64,000 nt of DNA, taken from contig NMRB01000220.1 of assembly GCA_002633025.1 (NCBI GenBank), forward strand, positions 292,480 through 356,479, given 5' to 3'. This DNA is from Notospermus geniculatus (Eukaryota > Nemertea > Pilidiophora > Heteronemertea > Lineidae). The translations under genes and the position numbers were made by a program. The notes under the pieces were generated by a model. It saw nothing but the letters and a program-made list of their open reading frames with translations. It made no database searches and was not told where the DNA came from. Shown in pieces: positions 10,471 through 20,524 of the stretch (positions within the stretch are counted from its first letter, which is position 1; every line of letters begins with the position of its first letter).

Positions 10471-12469
10471 GGCCTCCGTCGGCTGGTTCCCTATTTTTCA
10501 AGTGCTCATCAGCAACAGGGAAAGACGCCGAAAAAGAGGCGGATCCAGGATTCTGGTAAAGGGGATGGGGCACAGAAGGCCACAGAAGGACCGATGAAGG
10601 CAAGCACCGAAGGTGTGAAGCCACGGCGGGGGTCTGGGGGTTCTCCCCCAGAAAATTTTGAAATCTAGAAGGCCGTTGGTGCGATTTCCCAGCCCCTGAG
10701 GGACAAATACAAGGCAATTCTGTGGCACTTTGAAAAAGGGCAATTTTTCTAACCGTTAGACACCGAAAAATAGGGGGAGGGGGCACGGGCTGGTGTGAAA
10801 GGAAAGAATGTCCTAGGAAAAACTGTCCTGGGAACAAATGATCCTATTGTTACAATCTAATCTCTGGCGATTGGTTTCTATACGCATGNCCGATCCGCGC
10901 CTGAGAAACCAAGTCCTGCGGAAAATTTGTGAATGTCTCCCCTACACGAATGTGACACTTTGTAGTAGCTATGGATAACACCTAGAAACAGCCGTTTTCT
11001 GGCTTAAACTACGCAAAAGAACTCACCGACTCACGTTTCGACATTATGTAGGCTGACGAGATATCCGGATTGTGTCGTCTGAATCCTCTTCCACCTTACT
11101 GAGCCTATAGGTAGGTGAAACTAACTACGCGGTGGAATATCAACAAGTATAACTACATTTTTTTCGGCGCTGATTTATGGGACTTACCATCGCCATTATG
11201 CCCTCTCTTTTATAACATCAGAACGAACGTCATTTGTCTTCTGCCTGGCATGAAAATCCGAAAACAGTGGCAACGACCGAACTTGTGGGTGAGATCTCAG
11301 CACATTTGACCTCCGATCTTGTCTTATTCAACCGAATAGGTGATTTAAAATTTATGGTGACAGTTTCAAATAACGGATAATATATTTAGTGTCACGTTGA
11401 GAGGATTGTTCAATTCAAGTTGTTTGTTGGGAATGAAAGAATGAAAGGAAAAGTGCCGAAGTCGAGTAGGGAATTCGAAGCTTGGTTAGGCCCGCATAAA
11501 GGCCCGCGTCCGCCTAGCGTCACAGGTGTTTGAGAATACACGCTGATCAAGAATTTTCCGGCTGTGAATTTAATAGGGCCTGTCCAAATTAAGGATGAAA
11601 CTATACAATTAATGCAGCGGCCAATGACATGTCGGGACCCCCCTTTCAGGGGTCGGCACTAATTCGACACCTAGAATTGTTTTCTTAAAATGCGTTCCCC
11701 ATAGGCCTAGCCTGTGGGAAGGGATACCATCATATCATGATTCTTGTGCGATCAGAGATAATGAAATGTTCCCATCTGTACACTCTTTTAATTTTAAATT
11801 ACAACCTGGTCCATATTCTGAGACAGTTTCAGGAAAGGACTTGCTCAACACAGTGTCCCAACAACAGCCGCCATTTTGACCACAACCTGGAAAGTAGGAC
11901 GTTCGTCACCATGGTCACATGATCAGTGGCCTACGTACTGTTTGATTACTGCCCTGGGCTCTGTGAAGTGGAAGTGAGTTCTGGCAGGGATAAATCTTTG
12001 ATTGTCACTGTTGGAGGTTGGATCGCGCTGTGTATTTAACTTGTTTTCCAATTAATTCTGAATAGCACACCCTTTACTGAAACAGTGCACTCAATTTCTA
12101 ATTTTACCGTTATATCATTAAGTACGGAACTGCTAAAATATATCTTATTGCTTTTGAGCAAAAATCTCTGCGGGAACATGATGAATTTCGATAAAATTGA
12201 CCATTTTGGGTAAACAACAGGCCAATGATCGACGTCATGGGCTGTGGGCACGCATTTTTTGTAACGTCAGAATGAAGCACGACGCCTGATGACGTACAAC
12301 AATCGCAAGGTATGCGCACTTCCGTTTTAACCTGGTTGATAATCAGCGCCTTCTTTTGTGCTGCCGGCACCCCATAGGGCCTACATGTATGACGTAAGCA
12401 AACAGCGGACGACCCTAACGTTATACGTTTACACCGTTCACTCGCTTATCAAATTTTGGTTGGAGGGTC
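10471..12469. other. Non-coding stretch, no gene supported
   Basis: The longest frame (minus 10412-10837) has no recognisable domain and overlaps low-complexity GGGG tracts. A minus-strand ATGGCGATG followed by a consensus GTAAGT donor lies at 11196-11182; it is discussed as a finding and not annotated. A single undetermined base is at 10889. Confidence 0.4.
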
Positions 12470-12561
12470 TACCTTCTGGGCCACCTTAGGTAGGAACTTC
12501 ATTCGTAAATGTCATCACCTTCTGGGCCACCGTAGATAGGAACTTAATTTTTTCGTAAATG
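12470..12561. repeat. Direct duplication of ~45 bp downstream of the glycosyltransferase
   Basis: ACCTTCTGGGCCACC followed by TAGxTAGGAACTT and TTCGTAAATG occurs twice. A GGGCCACCGTAGATA piece recurs near 15368. It lies just past the stop of the minus-strand gene, in its likely 3' flank. Confidence 0.55.
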
Positions 12562-12571
12562 CAGCAGCAGT

Positions 12572-13711
12572 TTACTTTATTAAGTCTTTCGAACCGTAAT
12601 ACACAAAACGGAACATTTCACCAAGGGTGCTATCAAGGGTCTTAATGTCTTCAGGGTTGTGGTCCTTATTGTACTTCCGGTACCAAAGGTGCATGGCATA
12701 GTTCTTACCCCAATCATATTTCACGCCAATTTTATAAATTTTCTTGAGGCCCTCTTTGGTCCAATTTGGTCGATTGATAGTGTTCCATTCCGTGTGGACC
12801 AAGTCGGGGTAGTTTGTTGCCAAAATCCCCGGTAATGTCACCGAGTGATAGCGCCAATCTTCGTCTTCAAATGTGGCATATTCTGAGAACCAAAGTCTCA
12901 AGAATGGAGCATACGGTTTAGCCATAATGAAACCATTACATAATTGGCCTTCTGCTTCATATCCAAGCGTGACGTCATACTTCCTTAACTCATCCAAAGG
13001 TTTCAGCGTGATGACGTCTAAATCCATATAAATGCCGCCATACTTTATGAGCGCCTCCAAGCGAATGATATCCGACTTATGTTCATCGACGTCGATGGGC
13101 CGACCAAAAATGGACGTTGGCCCAACACGTTGTTTCATAATCAGTTTCGTTTTCTTCTGCATGATACTTCTGATTTCATGCCACAGATCTCCCTCCGGTG
13201 CCCGCTCGTACCAAAACATGATTTTCTTCGGTCGGATGAACTTTAACGCCGCTAGAATTGACATGTAGTGATGAAATCTTATCGATAGTTTCTTACTTTT
13301 GCTGTACCACGCGAAATGGACGATCCGTGGCACCGGTTTCTTTGCGTCGAATTTCCCGCCCGCTGATATCAAGCCAACGGTGAATGACCTCGACGCCGGG
13401 GTCGACACGGCATCTTCTTTCCCATGAACCGTCTTCACCTCAGCGTCTACATTCCTGCGCGGGGTTTCTTCATTGCTGCGCGGGGCTTCTGTATTGATTA
13501 ACTTCTCAACAATTCGTTCCGTCCGATTGCATAATAGTTCACACTGCGTCTCCTGCAGCTTGCAGAGCGATCCGATCAAGTTGCCTGAGGAGTCGTGGTA
13601 TGCCATGAACAGGTACACGATGAGAAATCCGATCCCGCATCCACAAAGAAATAAAAGGAGGGGATTGCGGGGGTGGAGATACCAGGTGGGAGACGATCTA
13701 AAAAAAGACAT
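12572..13711 (-). CDS. Type II membrane glycosyltransferase with DXD sugar-binding region (GT32-like)
   Basis: This is a single open frame of 379 residues. Residues about 18-37 form one hydrophobic signal anchor (LLLFLCGCGIGFLIVYLF) after a short basic N-terminus, which is the topology of Golgi glycosyltransferases. A stem of about 90 residues follows. The catalytic region starts with PRIVHFAWYS and contains SDIIRLEALIKYGGIYMDLD, with the DXD at about 230-232, the signature of the DXD sugar-binding (Gly_transf_sug / GT32) family. The DXD binds a metal-nucleotide-sugar. Donor and acceptor cannot be read from sequence; alpha-1,4-galactosyl- or N-acetylglucosaminyl-transferases are relatives. 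An AATAAA at 12581-12576 overlaps the last codons, so either the 3' UTR is very short or a downstream signal is used. The ATG at 13711 gives a plausible anchor; an upstream non-coding exon is possible. Confidence 0.88.
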   Translation of the reverse strand: MSFFRSSPTWYLHPRNPLLLFLCGCGIGFLIVYLFMAYHDSSGNLIGSLCKLQETQCELLCNRTERIVEKLINTEAPRSNEETPRRNVDAEVKTVHGKEDAVSTPASRSFTVGLISAGGKFDAKKPVPRIVHFAWYSKSKKLSIRFHHYMSILAALKFIRPKKIMFWYERAPEGDLWHEIRSIMQKKTKLIMKQRVGPTSIFGRPIDVDEHKSDIIRLEALIKYGGIYMDLDVITLKPLDELRKYDVTLGYEAEGQLCNGFIMAKPYAPFLRLWFSEYATFEDEDWRYHSVTLPGILATNYPDLVHTEWNTINRPNWTKEGLKKIYKIGVKYDWGKNYAMHLWYRKYNKDHNPEDIKTLDSTLGEMFRFVYYGSKDLIK

Positions 13712-13894
13712 GCAATGATGAAAGAAATGTTGAACGGTAAATCCACCCTGCCAGGGCGTAACTCGCCCCCTCAGAGCAAAACAATTTTTTTCTCTAAAAG
13801 GTCATTTCCCCTCTTCAAGCCGAGTTATTGTGGTGTCAGATGTGGGAAAACACATTTGGAATAACAAAGTTGGCAGCTTTCAGGGTTGGCACAC

Positions 13895-14220
13895 GTTGTC
13901 AATAGGAGCTGTCAGCGAGTTGACCAATAGGTGTCACTACGGCCCAATTCAATGCATAGCGGACAGAGTCATTAATAGGGAGTTTTCGCAAAGCCCCGAA
14001 ACGCCAACGCGAACGCCAAACCCATTGTTCGATGCCACAAAGAGAGCACCGAACAAATAAAAGGGATAGACGTTCGCGTTGGCGTTTCGGGGGCTTTGCG
14101 AAAACTCTACATTGATCGAACAACAATCACGTAGATTTTCTGATGATTTTCCTGTACATTGGTCCGCTAGAACTTTGCTGCCATCTATTGCCAATATGCG
14201 CGGCTGACTGCTCCGAGTTT
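13895..14220. repeat. Older interspersed repeat interrupted by a MITE
   Basis: 13898-13973 (TGTCAGCGAGTTGACCAATAG...) and 14108-14220 (...TGCGCGGCTGACTGCTCC) are the two halves of a repeat. It occurs uninterrupted at about 21880-22025 and 22305-22470. The interruption is the MITE at 13975-14106. Confidence 0.65.
13975..14106. mobile_element. Palindromic MITE (AATAGGGAGTTTTCGC family), copy 1
   Basis: AGTTTTCGCAAAGCCCC..GAAACGCCAACGCG at the left is mirrored by CGCGTTGGCGTTTC..GGGGCTTTGCGAAAACT at the right. Between them is a short spacer with GTTCGATGCCACAAAGAG. A close copy is at 48218-48347. Confidence 0.8.
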
Positions 14221-14278
14221 TCAATGGTACACATCGTTTATAGCTGTAAAATATCAGCTGTGGTCACTGAATCCAGGG

Positions 14279-14480
14279 TCGGCTACAAATATCGGCGAAG
14301 TCTGTTACAAATACGGTTATAGGACGCTTCAGCTTACAAATAGCGGCGACTCGGTTGCAGCGTTGTGGCTACAAATAGGGCTGCCAGCGACAACACTATT
14401 TGTAGCGCGTACTAATTGGCTACGAATAGTGGTACATGTAGGTTACAAATAGTGGCGCGGCTACAAATACGGTTGTAACA
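14279..14480. repeat. Degenerate array of GGCTACAAATAGTGGC-like units
   Basis: The word CTACAAATA or TTACAAATA, followed by GxGGC or CGG, recurs at least seven times at irregular 20-40 bp spacing, with one inverted copy (CTATTTGTAGC). No coding frame runs through it. Confidence 0.6.
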
Positions 14481-14577
14481 CGGCCTGTGTAGAAGCAAGG
14501 AGGTTATCAAGAGGTCCATTTTGTATAGGCCTACTGTCAGTGTGACCATTGATGTGGAAAGAACAATCACCTGGGGT

Positions 14578-14790
14578 AGCGGGCATAAAGGGGTCGTAAC
14601 CCTACGTTTGGCCTAAGCCAGGCGTAGTGCTCGTTGTGGCCCTTGCACTACGCCTGGTTTAGGCCTGACGTAGGGTTACGACCTCTTTATGCTCGCTGGG
14701 GGTAGCGGCCCTATCCTCGACCAGCACTACGCCTGGCTAATAGGCCTGACGTAGGGTTACGACCCCTTTATGCTCGCTACCCCTGTACCG
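14578..14790. repeat. Inverted repeat with a third arm
   Basis: The left arm GGGTCGTAACCCTACGTTTGG followed by AAGCCAGGCGTAGTGC is mirrored by GCACTACGCCTGG..GACGTAGGGTTACGACC at about 14645-14695 and again at about 14724-14780. It looks like a palindromic MITE with a duplicated right arm. The shared outer end is GGGTAGCGGGCATAAAGG and its mirror. Confidence 0.65.
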
Positions 14791-15224
14791 GTAAAAGACC
14801 TTACCTGTATGCCATATCCAAGCTCCTACAAAGAGGGGTTCCACGTTGATCAACACACTCTCAGATGTCTTACATTCGAATGACATCGAAAGTGAAGGAT
14901 ACATATGTATGCCAGTCTTTTTACAGGGCTTTGTTTGCCTTGTGACGTGATAAGGCCGAATCCGTAATCCCCGACCTTTTGTAGGAAATAATAGGGCCGT
15001 TTAGACGACAAGGCAAAAAACCACATTCAGATTGGATCCGATCAACCCGTATCGGGTCTCATTTGCGTTTAAGGGGGCGGTAGTGGAAACATAGGGCCTA
15101 CAGCGCCGTTTTAGTGCGGCGGTCGAAGGTTGAACCGTCTTATTTATGAATAACCATGTATTGTTAATAAAATTAGGCGTCAAGGACAAGCTGATCATAG
15201 TTCGTTGCCAAAACCTACAATTCT

Positions 15225-15286
15225 CACCACGGTGAAAATGATTTTCACCGCGGTGGAAACATTCTCACCGCGGTGAGAACTTCTAA
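15225..15286. repeat. Cluster of three GC-centred palindromes
   Basis: TTCTCACCACGGTGAAAAT, ATTTTCACCGCGGTGGAAA and TTCTCACCGCGGTGAGAA follow each other within 62 bp. The last is a perfect 18 bp palindrome. It could be a binding-site cluster or the remnant of a MITE end; the sequence does not decide. Confidence 0.5.
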
Positions 15287-15618
15287 AGATTTTACAAACC
15301 CCCAAGAAAAATAATAAAACCTCGGAAAAAAACGCAAATCCAAAAATCTTTTATCAATGAGCTCTATGGGCCACCGTAGATACAATGCCATTTTTGCTGC
15401 TCAGCGTTCGATTCAATGTGTTTACCTATGGGCGGTTATTTCCGCAAAAAATCAGTGTCAGGTTTTTCATTCTTAGCACAGAAACTCTATGCAGAGACGA
15501 GAGCGCACAAGTAGCGGGAAGCATCTTCAAAAGCAAATTTTATTTTGTTTATCCGTGTAATTTATATGTTGCGAGAGAAATTGTACAGAACTCGCGAAAG
15601 AACCAAGTTTAGGATCCA

Positions 15619-15849
15619 AGTTTCGCATCCAAGTTTAAGAAAAACAATTTCTCAATCGTTTGCTAGATGGCGCTTCAGCTGAATCTATTATCATAATGGA
15701 GGCCTAATCATTAACATAATGAGTATTGGGTAGGCTACCATTGGCCGAGGGTAGTCTACAGTGTACATAAGGGCCTCGGCTGGTTCAGCTGAGGCGCCAT
15801 CTAGCGGACAATTGAGAAATTGTTATCTTAAACTTGGATGCGAAACTNG
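15619..15849. mobile_element. MITE with ~55 bp TIRs
   Basis: The left arm CGCATCCAAGTTTAAGA then CAATTTCTCAAT..GCTAGATGGCGC is mirrored by GCGCCATCTAGCGGACAATT..TCTTAAACTTGGATGCG. One undetermined base lies at 15848. Confidence 0.7.
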
Positions 15850-16570
15850 TTTAAAAAATCGGCCTATAATATCAGAGTCTAACTGCAGGAAATCTGCCAT
15901 CTGGTGTCGTTGATATTCATGATACTGCAGAATGTGTGTCCGGGACACGATAGTACATGGAGGTAAATTACTTTTGGCCACATTTACTGATGGATTATTG
16001 GCTACTACCCCGTCTGATAGGGAAGACCACACGTTATTATCGCATCGATAGTTTAAGTTAATGTTTGGCCAGTACAAAAATAAATGTCCTCACGGATATC
16101 ATCGTAATTTTTGGCCGGGGTGTTTCATTTTGTCGTGGTTCATATAAGTCTTCGTCGTGGGATAAAAAACGCCACCGAAAAATTCTGATATTACCATCTT
16201 AGCTGATGTATTCAAGTAACGACAAGGTAGCTTATCACGCAGATGCAACTTAGACTAAAGACCGTTGCTGTATGCTTTCCAACGGAAGTTATTTCACGTT
16301 GTGTGGATTTTGTATAGAGATGATACCGAGAGCTGCACACAAAAGTAGAAACTACATTGATAGCGATGGCGACTTTTCTAGCCTGTTGTATTGCAATTCA
16401 ATGCAAATCTAGAAGTCCACACCGTACTTTTAAAATACCAATATTGGCTTCGTTGTTCATTGGGAAACGAAACAATTTAGTGGCATTTCTCCGACAGCGA
16501 TTATGAACTGTATGAGTACTGTAGTGGAAATGATAAATTGGGAATCATAAAAAGCTCACTTCTTATCTTA

Positions 16571-17014
16571 TCCGTAGCAGCATGCTTCGAGTTTCTCTTC
16601 AACGTCAGCCGACGCACTCGTCGAGTAGCCTGCATGTATGAACTATCCGCCGACTCTCTAGAGCGCTGAGGTGCCTTCACGCAAATCTTTTGTCAGGCCG
16701 ATAGTGAACAATAGGTTGCCCCAAATGGACATGACAATACTAGTAGTTTACGCCCTCCGTTACGAGAGCTTAGTGAATAAGGTCCCTGATCACATTTGAA
16801 ATGACATATCAAAACTATTTTGATCTATTTATGAAACGACATGTTGGCAGTTGAGTCGCTGGACCTATAAATATGTACACATGCACATGATATGTATAAT
16901 CCAGAACGTTCCCGGTGGCATTCTGATCACATGACGCTTACACACCGGCGACATTTTTCTGCCCCTGAACCGTTGCAAAGAATTCGAATCCCTAGACCAA
17001 GATGTTGCCTTTGC
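16571..17014. repeat. Duplicated block, copy 1, 3' of the GPCR
   Basis: Matches 19863-20453 in the same orientation over most of its length (shared words include CATCCGCCGACTCTCT-like segments, GGCCGATAGTGAACAATAGG and GTCGCTGGACCTATAAATATG). The two copies bracket the GPCR at 18206-19171. No coding frame is conserved between them, so this is probably an interspersed repeat or a local segmental duplication. Confidence 0.65.
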
Positions 17015-18205
17015 AACAGTCTTCCAAGGAAATAATTGCTCCAGTTGAAGTTGTGTAGAGTATCTTATCCTCCTTATGGTTAGTGAATCTGCCTTTGACA
17101 ATACAGTACGTGTATATGTATGGTACAGTGACCAGTGCCTTCGGTTGCACTCCTGCTAATTTCCTGCTGCCATCGAAATTCCTGTGCACACTTAACGTTT
17201 TAAGTGTGCCGACTTACTGAATCGCCATTCTTGCAGCCTACACCATAGGCCGATATGAACAATAGCCAAAACATGGACTATAATCTTGCCGCATTTTGTC
17301 GTCGGCTCAGTCTATTGGTGCATGGTGCGGTGGCCCGGAACCAGTCCTAAAGGCGCATCAGAGGTTTGGTCAGCGTCTGATACGGTCAAAGCCTGAATGT
17401 CATGAAGCTCAATTCAATTGACCGAAGTAGGTTTGATTCATCTCACGACGGAAACGGCAATGCCCAATGCCCACGGTATGTTTAAATGTGAATTTCTCTT
17501 GAAAAATTCCAAATTGTTTCTTTGTTCACTGAAAAATTCAACAACGGAACGTAGTGGCATTTCTACTCGCACAGCGATTAAGGACCTTAGTGCGATATAG
17601 TATTTCCCTGGACTTCCCCAAATACGATGGCAGATATAATTTCCCATTGCAGCGTTCAGATACAGTGGACATGAACAACTATGAACACCACAGCGGTAAA
17701 AATTATACATTGAAGGTGATGACGACCTTCCTCTGCCTGTTGTTGCCTATTACAAGTCAGTATACATAGTCCACATATTGTAAAATATGTCTTGAAAAAT
17801 ACCATTATTGGTTGTGTCGTTCATTGGGGAAAATGAACAAGGAAACCAACTGTGCCATTTCTCCGTCACCTTAAATCGCTTTGTCCTGAGTGCCACTGAT
17901 AATATTGTTGATCATAAAAAACAAAAATAAACAAGTTCATTTCAAATTCATTTCAGATGTAATCAAACTCACTTTCTTACAAATGAAAAAAAATGATTTG
18001 ACGCACAACACCTACGTGCTCTGGCTGAAAAACAGGATACACCCTTAGCTAAAAGGATTCTTTTTCGAGAACCCTTTTGACAAAGTGTGTCTCTGCGCAG
18101 CAGGTAGTGTTGATCGTGTACAATACGTCGTGCCCGCAAGGCAAACCATTCGTCAAAATTTACCTCATTACCTGTTAACCAGTCTCTTTCCTATGTCTCA
18201 TGACA
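17015..18205. other. Non-coding, with short internal repeats
   Basis: Pieces resembling GTTCATTGGGxAAACGAA.. and GTGGCATTTCT.. at about 16450-16520 recur near 17540-17580 and 17810-17870, suggesting several rounds of local duplication. No gene is supported. It is the 3' flank of the minus-strand GPCR. Confidence 0.4.
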
Positions 18206-19171
18206 TCACATACGATAGCACCGGCGTAGAAGTGCTTTCAAGTCTGACCTAAATTTAGAACTACTGGCAGAATATAAAAGGAAATTCACCGCGTTGTTAC
18301 ACATAACCATTTCAAAAACAATTTCTCCGACAAATGACTCTAAACCAGGTTGAGATATCATAACTTGTCCTAAACAACACTTCCATGCTATGACGTTTAT
18401 TGTGAAGGGCAAAATAAGTGTAAGCAAAGTAGTAGCCGTAACTACCAACATAACAGTCATCGATCTCTCCTGCTTTTGTCGTCTTCTCGATTCCTCGAAG
18501 GTGAAATTATTCAGTTCTGATCTTTGCCTCTGTAGGGTGAAAATTATAACCAAATTTAAAATGAACAAAAGAACAAGAGGAAAAACCACGTCTACAAATC
18601 CATTGATAATTTCAAAAGCAATTTCATACCCAGGGAAGTATTTCGGGAGAACACATTCTGAATATGCCTTTCCGCCTGCTCGTTGGGCATAGCGAAGGGC
18701 ATCCGGTAAATAAATGATTGCATGTGAAATCATGTTGATGATTACCGCCAATTTTGCTTTCTTCATAGTGCAATATTGGGCTGCCTTCAGCGGTAATCTG
18801 ACAGCAATGAACCTGTCGATCGCGACGATCAAAATCTGCCACATTGAAATGTTGTAAAAGAAAAATGCAATGTAAAAGAATATCAGACAGTACGCTTCCC
18901 CAAACGCCTGAATGTGCAGTAAATCCGGGCGTATGTTGGTGATGACTCGTGGAAGGAGAGTCAATACTAATGTCAGAGTGTCAGATACGGAGAGCACCCT
19001 TAAATAAAAGGCCATCACGCTCTTGCGATTGGAAGGTAAATTCATGACGAGGAAGCAAAGGGCGTTTCCAATTATCCCAATTATTATAAGTGTCGGGTAC
19101 ATGCAATGCTGCATCATGGTTACAATGTACATGTATAGCGAGAAGGTCCGTGAAAGTATTGATGTCACCAT
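18206..19171 (-). CDS. Class A (rhodopsin-like) GPCR, peptide-receptor type, intronless
   Basis: This gives 321 residues with seven hydrophobic segments. TM1 carries IGIIGNALC (GN at 35-36). TM2 has LSVSDTL, where S/D replace the common LAxAD. TM3 is AFFFYNISMWQILIVAIDRF with DR at 119-120, so the DRY motif is DRF. Cys95 and Cys173 are placed for the TM3-ECL2 disulfide. TM6 has LILPFTINV without the usual CWxP tryptophan. TM7 ends NNAVNFLLY (296-300) in place of NPxxY, followed by SASSSKFR. NxFLLY-type TM7 ends are common in FMRFamide/TRH/ghrelin-like invertebrate peptide receptors, but the ligand is unknown. A paralogue in the same orientation lies at 26389-27378. The N-terminus is short, with no N-glycosylation sequon before TM1. 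Confidence 0.92.
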   Translation of the reverse strand: MVTSILSRTFSLYMYIVTMMQHCMYPTLIIIGIIGNALCFLVMNLPSNRKSVMAFYLRVLSVSDTLTLVLTLLPRVITNIRPDLLHIQAFGEAYCLIFFYIAFFFYNISMWQILIVAIDRFIAVRLPLKAAQYCTMKKAKLAVIINMISHAIIYLPDALRYAQRAGGKAYSECVLPKYFPGYEIAFEIINGFVDVVFPLVLLFILNLVIIFTLQRQRSELNNFTFEESRRRQKQERSMTVMLVVTATTLLTLILPFTINVIAWKCCLGQVMISQPGLESFVGEIVFEMVMCNNAVNFLLYSASSSKFRSDLKALLRRCYRM

Positions 19172-19387
19172 CTCGTCTTATTGAATCCGCTGAATGACAT
19201 TGAAGAGATATGTACAAATTCGGGCGTTCACGGAAGTAGGCGTCGCCCACATCCCCTATAGGCCCACACAGCAATGGAAGTCTGATTCTTGTATATCCTA
19301 CCAAACGTGAGTATCATTCCTCTACTGCCATGGCCGGCAATTCGCAATCTTTCATGTTAATCTTTGCAGCAATTCTTGAGCCGGTCA

Positions 19388-19765
19388 AGGCCCGTTTACA
19401 CATGCAGCTTTTCATACATGTATGCAACTTCATGCAACTTGTTGCATAAACCTGATGAGACCAAAACATTTATCAATGCAACTTGTTGCAACTAACTACT
19501 GCAACTTGTTGCAAAATTAAGATCCAGATCCTATTTTCTGGTGAAGTTGCAACAAGTTGCACGTCGCTGGCCAATGAGAATACAGCAAAAAATCATGTGA
19601 CGTCAACTAAAGCCAAAATGGCTGCCGAACAAAGGATCCCCGCCAAAATTCCTGCAACTTGTTGCGAACTTCTGCAACTTATCGCACTGAATGTTGCAAT
19701 GTGTAAATAACGTCACAGGTAGACTGCAACAAGTTGCAGGTGCAACCTAGTGTAAACCGCCCTTT
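19388..19765. mobile_element. TIR element packed with TGCAACTTGTTGCA palindromes
   Basis: The ends AAGGCCCGTTTACAC and GTGTAAACCGCCCTTT are inverted. The interior contains about ten full or partial copies of the 14 bp palindrome TGCAACTTGTTGCA. It lies upstream (5' side) of the minus-strand GPCR, 220 bp from its ATG. Confidence 0.65.
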
Positions 19766-19862
19766 AGCTGAACTAGACATGTACGAGCAATCGTCAAATT
19801 TGCTGGACGTTATTGGCAGCCGTCGCCGTATCAGGGCTGTCTCTGCAGTACCGTCACTTCTG

Positions 19863-20453
19863 ATCCGTAGCAGCATGCCCGGAGCAGCATGTTTCGAGTT
19901 TCTTTTACATCGTCAGCCGATGCACTCGTCGAGTATGATCTATCCGCCGACTCTCTACAGCGCCGAGGTGCCTTCACGCAAATTTTTTGTCAGGCCGATA
20001 GTGAACAATAGGTTGCCCCAAATGGACAATAGTTTGCGCCCTCCGTTACGAGAGTTTAGTGAATAAGCTCCCTGATCACATTTGAAATGACAATAAATAT
20101 AAAACAGATCAAATCTATTTTGATCTGTGTATTTATGAAAAGACGTGTGTTAGCACTTGAGAGTCGCTGGACCTATAAATATGTCCATGATGTGTATCCA
20201 GAACGTTCCCGGTGGCATTAGGGCAGGTTCATACTTGCCCGCGGAACGTCAAGCGCATGAAACTGATCGCAGGTTTCCAAGGCGTGAATGTGCACACACA
20301 TTGAAATTGATCATAGTCGGCGTAAAATCCGGACGGAGTACTAGGATGAACCAGGCCTTACATGTATATGATCACTTGACGCTTCCATCGGCGACAGTTT
20401 CCTACCCCTGAACCGCTTCAAAGAATTCGAATCCCTGGACCATGTTATTGCCT
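19863..20453. repeat. Duplicated block, copy 2, 5' of the GPCR
   Basis: Direct copy of 16571-17014, lengthened by an insertion at about 20218-20361. The insertion has TIR-like ends (GGGCAGGTTCATAC / GATGAACCAGGCC) and is absent from copy 1. Confidence 0.65.
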
Positions 20454-20524
20454 AAGCCAGAGCCCGGTTAACACAACTTCTACGGTTACACCTGTTGAAA
20501 ATACCCGTGTTTTTCCGGTTTATT

